Assembly: GCA_903934375.1 (NCBI GenBank)
Contig: CAIZNP010000236.1
Location: 1 to 38,514 of the forward strand
Reading direction: 5' to 3'
DNA: 38,514 nucleotides
From: an uncultured Synechococcaceae cyanobacterium
Lineage (GTDB): Bacteria > Cyanobacteriota > Cyanobacteriia > PCC-6307 > Cyanobiaceae
Made by a program: the position numbers and the translations under genes. The notes beneath the pieces were generated by a model, which did no database searches, had not been told where the DNA came from, and saw only the letters and a program-made list of their open reading frames with translations. This document shows, piece by piece, positions 35,031-38,514 of this stretch (positions are counted from its first letter, which is position 1; each line of letters opens with the position of its first letter).

Positions 35031-35786
35031 TCAGCTCGCCTGCAGCACACCGGGGCTGGTCTGCAGCGGCACGAGCGTCAGGCTGTCGACGGCCGCACAG
35101 CAGGCGAAATCCGCATCGTGGTTGCCGATGCCGATCAGGCGCTGGCCATGGCTGGCCGCCCGCAGACAGGTTTCGGTGTCGTGATGCCACTGCTGCCAGA
35201 GGGCGAGCGCGGCCAGCATCTCGTCGTTACCGAAGCGCACACCCACGTGGGGCGCCACGGCCAGTTCGGTGGCCGCCGAGGCCACCGCGCCCGCTGCCAG
35301 GCTGTCCTCAAGGGAGTAGTCGCCCTCCCAGCCACTGCCGACAATCCACACACGCTCGGCACCGGCCTCCACCAACCGGCGTGCCACCGCCGTGCGATTG
35401 GGCAGGCAGGCTGTCAGCAGCAACGGCACCGGACGCACCGCCTGCAGCGAACGGGTGCCGTTGGTGGTGCTGATGAAGATGCGCTTGCCCGTGACCAGCT
35501 CCGGGGTCACCGCCAGGGGCGAGTTGCCCAGGTCGTAGCCCTCCACCCGCTTGCCGCCCCGCTCCCCGGCCCGCAGGCAGCGGTCGGCGGGCCAGGCGGC
35601 GGCAGCGGCCTCCAATTCGCCCAGATCGGCAAAGGCCTGGATCGCCTCGGCGCCGTTCTGGAGCGACCAGGCGATGGTGGTGGTGGCGCGGAGCACATCA
35701 ATCACCACTGCGGCGTCTGGACCGCCCTCGGCAACGGGCAGCACCGGCGGCACCGCTTCGGAGGTGTGGAAATAAGAGATCTGCAC
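35031..35786 (-). CDS. ComB-like 2-phosphosulfolactate phosphatase family protein
   Basis: From GTG 35786 this gives 251 residues (GTG 35801 would add five). The family pattern is clear: an N-terminal [26 protein letters not shown], an [11 protein letters not shown] region, [14 protein letters not shown] and [22 protein letters not shown]. ComB is an Mg-dependent phosphatase known from coenzyme M synthesis in methanogens; cyanobacteria lack that pathway, so the true substrate here is unknown and only the family is asserted. The gene is 74 bases upstream of the nitrilase on the same strand and may head the run down to sds. It is divergent from ubiD. Confidence 0.88.
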   Translation of the reverse strand: MQISYFHTSEAVPPVLPVAEGGPDAAVVIDVLRATTTIAWSLQNGAEAIQAFADLGELEAAAAAWPADRCLRAGERGGKRVEGYDLGNSPLAVTPELVTGKRIFISTTNGTRSLQAVRPVPLLLTACLPNRTAVARRLVEAGAERVWIVGSGWEGDYSLEDSLAAGAVASAATELAVAPHVGVRFGNDEMLAALALWQQWHHDTETCLRAASHGQRLIGIGNHDADFACCAAVDSLTLVPLQTSPGVLQAS

Positions 35787-35942
35787 GGCTGCGAAGCGCA
35801 CTGGCAGCGAACCCTAGGCAGGCGGCACCGGGGGGTTTGCCGGAGTCTTGAGGGGTCCGAGCGGTAGCAGCGGCCCCAACGGCTCGCAGTGCCGATGGGA
35901 CATGGGGATGATGGCAACACGTGCTGGCGCAGGACCCCGACG

Positions 35943-37538
35943 ATGCCGAGCCCCTCCGCAGCCCTGGGCCCGCGCAGCCGCCGAGACCTGCGCGGTTTTC
36001 TCGACCTTCTCGAGCAGCGCGGCCAGCTGCGCCGGATCAAGGCGCCGGTGGATCCGGATCTGGAGCTGGCGGCGATCGCTGATCGGGTGCTCAGCTGCGG
36101 CGGGCCGGCGCTGCTGTTCGAGAACGTGATCGGCTCCGCCATGCCGGTGGCGATCAACCTGCTTGGGACCCAGGAACGGGTGCTCTGGAGCATGGGTATG
36201 GAGCGGCCCGAGGAGCTCGAGGCCCTTGGCGAGCGGCTGGCGCTGCTGCAGCAACCACGCCCGCCGAAGGGGGCACGGGAAGCGGTGCGCTTTGGTTCGG
36301 TGCTGCTGGATGTGCTCAAGGCGCGGCCGGATCTGGACCTCACGCCCCCCTGCCACCAGCAGGTGTTCAAGGGGCAGCAGGTGAATCTCGATGCCCTGCC
36401 TCTGCTGCGCCCCTGGCCGGGCGATGCCGGCCGGATCATCACGCTCGGCCTGGTGATCACCAAGGACCCGGAAACCGGCACCCCCAACGTGGGCGTGTAC
36501 CGGCTGCAGCAGCAGTCGATCAACACCATGACCGTGCACTGGTTGAGCGTGCGCGGCGGCGCCCGCCACCTGCGCAAGGCGGCGGCCATGGGCAAGAAGC
36601 TGGAGATCGCGATCGCGATCGGCGTGCATCCGCTGCTGGTGATGGCGGCGGCCACCCCGATCCCGGTGCAGCTGAGCGAATGGCTGTTCGCCGGCCTCTA
36701 TGCCGGAGAGGGCGTGCGGCTGGCCAAGTGCAAAACCGTGAACCTGGAGGTGCCCAGCCATAGCGAGGTGGTGCTGGAGGGCACGATCACCCCCGGCGAG
36801 GAGCTGGCCGATGGCCCCTTCGGCGACCACATGGGCTTCTACGGAGGCATGGAGCCTTCACCGCTGGTGCGGTTCCAGTGCGTGACCCAGCGGCGCAATC
36901 CGCTCTACTTCACCACCTTCAGCGGACGCCCGCCGAAGGAGGACGCGATGCTCGCCATCGCACTGAACCGGATCTACACACCGATCCTGCGCCAGCAGAT
37001 CCCGGAGATCGTCGACTTCTTCCTGCCGATGGAGGGGCTCAGCTACAAGCTGGCCGTGATCGCCATCGACAAGGCCTATCCCGGCCAGGCGAAACGGGCA
37101 GCGATGGCCTTCTGGAGCGCCCTGCCCCAGTTCACCTACACGAAGTTCGTGGTGGTGGTGGACAGCAGCATCAACATCCGCGACCCGCGCCAGGTGATCT
37201 GGGCGATCAGCGCCCTGGTGGACCCGCAGCGGGATCTGTTCGTGCTGGAGAACACCCCGTTCGACACGCTCGATTTCGCCAGCGAGCAGCTGGGCCTGGG
37301 GGGCCGCCTGGCGATCGACGCCACCACCAAGATGGGCCCCGAGCGGAACCATCCCTGGGGCGAACCGCTGCGGAGGCCCAGCGAGCTGGAAGCCCGCCTC
37401 GATGCCCGCTGGGCGGAATTGGGATTGGCGGATGTGGGGCTGGTGGATCCCGACCCGGCCCTGTTCGGGTACGCCCTGGAGCAGGTGCTGCAGCGTCTGG
37501 CCAGCGGTGGTGGTACGGCGGCCACCGGCAGGCACTGA
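35943..37538 (+). CDS. ubiD: UbiD-family 3-polyprenyl-4-hydroxybenzoate decarboxylase
   Basis: The 531-residue enzyme has UbiD landmarks: TGTPNVGVYRLQQQ and SVRGGARHL in the prenyl-FMN/metal site, ADGPFGDHMGFYGG, GRPPKEDAML and a C-terminal DATTKMGPER. It removes the carboxyl group from a prenylated 4-hydroxybenzoate and needs prenylated FMN from UbiX, not in this window. In cyanobacteria it serves plastoquinone synthesis, matching sds nearby. ATG 35943 is chosen; the frame reaches back to GTG 35889. An Rrf2 regulator gene starts one base after its stop. The 156-base divergent region with comB should hold its promoter. Confidence 0.94.
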   Translation: MPSPSAALGPRSRRDLRGFLDLLEQRGQLRRIKAPVDPDLELAAIADRVLSCGGPALLFENVIGSAMPVAINLLGTQERVLWSMGMERPEELEALGERLALLQQPRPPKGAREAVRFGSVLLDVLKARPDLDLTPPCHQQVFKGQQVNLDALPLLRPWPGDAGRIITLGLVITKDPETGTPNVGVYRLQQQSINTMTVHWLSVRGGARHLRKAAAMGKKLEIAIAIGVHPLLVMAAATPIPVQLSEWLFAGLYAGEGVRLAKCKTVNLEVPSHSEVVLEGTITPGEELADGPFGDHMGFYGGMEPSPLVRFQCVTQRRNPLYFTTFSGRPPKEDAMLAIALNRIYTPILRQQIPEIVDFFLPMEGLSYKLAVIAIDKAYPGQAKRAAMAFWSALPQFTYTKFVVVVDSSINIRDPRQVIWAISALVDPQRDLFVLENTPFDTLDFASEQLGLGGRLAIDATTKMGPERNHPWGEPLRRPSELEARLDARWAELGLADVGLVDPDPALFGYALEQVLQRLASGGGTAATGRH

Positions 37539-37539
37539 C

Positions 37540-37995
37540 ATGCTGCGCCGCGCCGGGCTGCAGGCCCTGCGGGCCCTGCTGGAGCTGGCCCAGGAGCCGA
37601 GCCGCTGGCGATCCGTGCAGGCGATCGCCGCAGCCCAGCAGCTCCCGGCCCCGATGCTCGAGCAACTGCTGATCCAGCTGCGCCGCGCCGGCGTGCTGGA
37701 GGCACGGCGCGGACGGATGGGGGGCTACCGGCTCGCCCGACCCGCGGCAACGATCGCCGTGGCCCAGGTGCTGCAGGCGGTGGGTGCCCGGCTTGATCTG
37801 ACGACTGGGCTCGAGCCGGCAGGCAGTGGCTCGGAGACCCCGGACGCTGAACTGCGCGTGCTGCAGAGCATGGGGAGGCGCCTGCAGGGAGCTCTGGATC
37901 GGGAGTTGGCGCTGCTCACGCTGGAGGAGCTTCTGTTCGACCTCCGCAGCTGGCAGGAAAGCCTCGAGAACGAGGGCGGCGTGATGCTCGGCTGA
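37540..37995 (+). CDS. Rrf2-family transcription regulator without cluster cysteines
   Basis: The 151-residue protein has an Rrf2 winged-helix N-terminus: GLQALRALLELAQE, SVQAIAAAQQLPAPMLEQLL, LRRAGVLEARRGRMGGYRLA, then a dimer helix. I find no Cys in the protein, so it cannot bind the 2Fe-2S cluster used by IscR/NsrR-type relatives and must sense something else or act constitutively. ATG 37540 is one base after the ubiD stop, so they are co-transcribed. It may regulate ubiD or its own unit; this is inference. It is convergent with the Nif11 gene, with three bases between the stops. Confidence 0.88.
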   Translation: MLRRAGLQALRALLELAQEPSRWRSVQAIAAAQQLPAPMLEQLLIQLRRAGVLEARRGRMGGYRLARPAATIAVAQVLQAVGARLDLTTGLEPAGSGSETPDAELRVLQSMGRRLQGALDRELALLTLEELLFDLRSWQESLENEGGVMLG

Positions 37996-37998
37996 GCT

Positions 37999-38250
37999 TT
38001 ACAGCAGCGACTCGCGCCGCAGGTAGACGCGGATCAACTTCTCATCCATCAGGCCGAAGCGGGCGATCGGAGCTTCGTTGCAGCGCTCGAACAACTCCAG
38101 CAGGGTCGCCGACGCGACCGTGCTGCCGTGCTGCGCCGCGATGGCGCTCACCTCGTCGGCCGTGCACACCTCATTGAGCTGGGCACGCAGATCCGGATCA
38201 CTCTGAATCCGTGCCAGGAAATCGAACAGGGCCTGAAGATGCTCAGCCAC
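37999..38250 (-). CDS. Nif11-domain protein
   Basis: From GTG 38250 the product is 83 residues: AEHLQALFDFLARIQSDPDL, LNEVCTADEVSAIAAQHG, then SATLLELFERCNEAP. The FLxxIxxDPxLRxxL pattern and the VxxIAxxxG helix match Nif11, a domain known from nitrogen-fixation loci and from leader peptides of ribosomal peptides in picocyanobacteria. No Gly-Gly processing site or Cys-rich core follows; instead a basic tail (DEKLIRVYLRRESLL) ends it. So it is probably a free-standing Nif11 protein rather than a peptide precursor. The frame extends to 38442 in a low-quality Arg/Gly-rich stretch that I exclude. It is divergent from aroA. Confidence 0.72.
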   Translation of the reverse strand: MAEHLQALFDFLARIQSDPDLRAQLNEVCTADEVSAIAAQHGSTVASATLLELFERCNEAPIARFGLMDEKLIRVYLRRESLL

Positions 38251-38280
38251 GGTGGGGGCGGCAGACTGTTGTTGTGTTAG

Positions 38281-38514
<234 letters not shown>

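Overview
The window is chromosomal DNA from a high-GC unicellular picocyanobacterium, most like the Cyanobium / freshwater-brackish Synechococcus group. The evidence is the gene set: a Pam68-type photosystem II assembly factor, small families that I know mainly from cyanobacteria (DUF1816, DUF3288, DUF1350), solanesyl diphosphate synthase and UbiD for plastoquinone, and a Nif11-domain protein. At least eight copies of the cyanobacterial HIP1 octamer GCGATCGC add support. Genus is an inference from family recognition and base composition; no database search was possible.

Layout. 1-4499 (plus strand, except one lipoprotein gene): the end of an MscS-type channel, an EamA exporter, ruvA, rpsO and pam68. 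An antisense lipoprotein gene lies between the exporter and ruvA and appears frameshifted. 4474-15130 (minus strand): a long co-directional housekeeping block read trpD, carA, STAS protein, mrnC, rlmB, DUF1816, gatA, dnaE, with a DUF3288 gene upstream of trpD. 15207-19229 (plus): an ABC exporter, a small membrane protein, msrA overlapping an exported MliC-like protein, two small membrane-anchored proteins, and tRNA-Pro(GGG) with a clear terminator. 19230-20017 is the only long stretch without a confident gene. It is visibly AT-richer, with short palindromes and a ribbon-helix-helix (RHH) protein reading frame that lacks a clear start.

20018-21315 (minus) holds an unknown 83-residue protein and a DEDDh exonuclease. 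21394-25599 (plus) holds PrxQ, a DUF1350 hydrolase-like protein, and a one-base-overlapping pair of a FIST sensor protein and a GAF-like/GGDEF/EAL protein, which together look like a c-di-GMP signalling unit. 25574-30341 (minus) holds a Ca2+/H+ antiporter-family gene, then acetyl-CoA synthetase overlapping a GT39-type glycosyltransferase by four bases. 30405-31097 (plus) is a HAD phosphatase. 31126-35786 (minus) is a tight run comB, nitrilase, amiC, murI, sds, joining peptidoglycan turnover and precursor supply to quinone side-chain synthesis. 35943-37995 (plus) is ubiD with an Rrf2-type regulator one base behind it. A Nif11 protein (minus) and the first 51 codons of aroA (plus) close the window.

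Most of the window is conserved core genome. I found no CRISPR array, insertion sequence, prophage, rRNA or integrase, and no clear large undescribed system. The least ordinary items are the FIST + GGDEF/EAL pair, the MsrA + MliC-like pair, the ubiD + cysteine-free Rrf2 pair, the two-tailed RlmB, the divergent antiporter motif, the frameshifted lipoprotein and the AT-rich RHH island.
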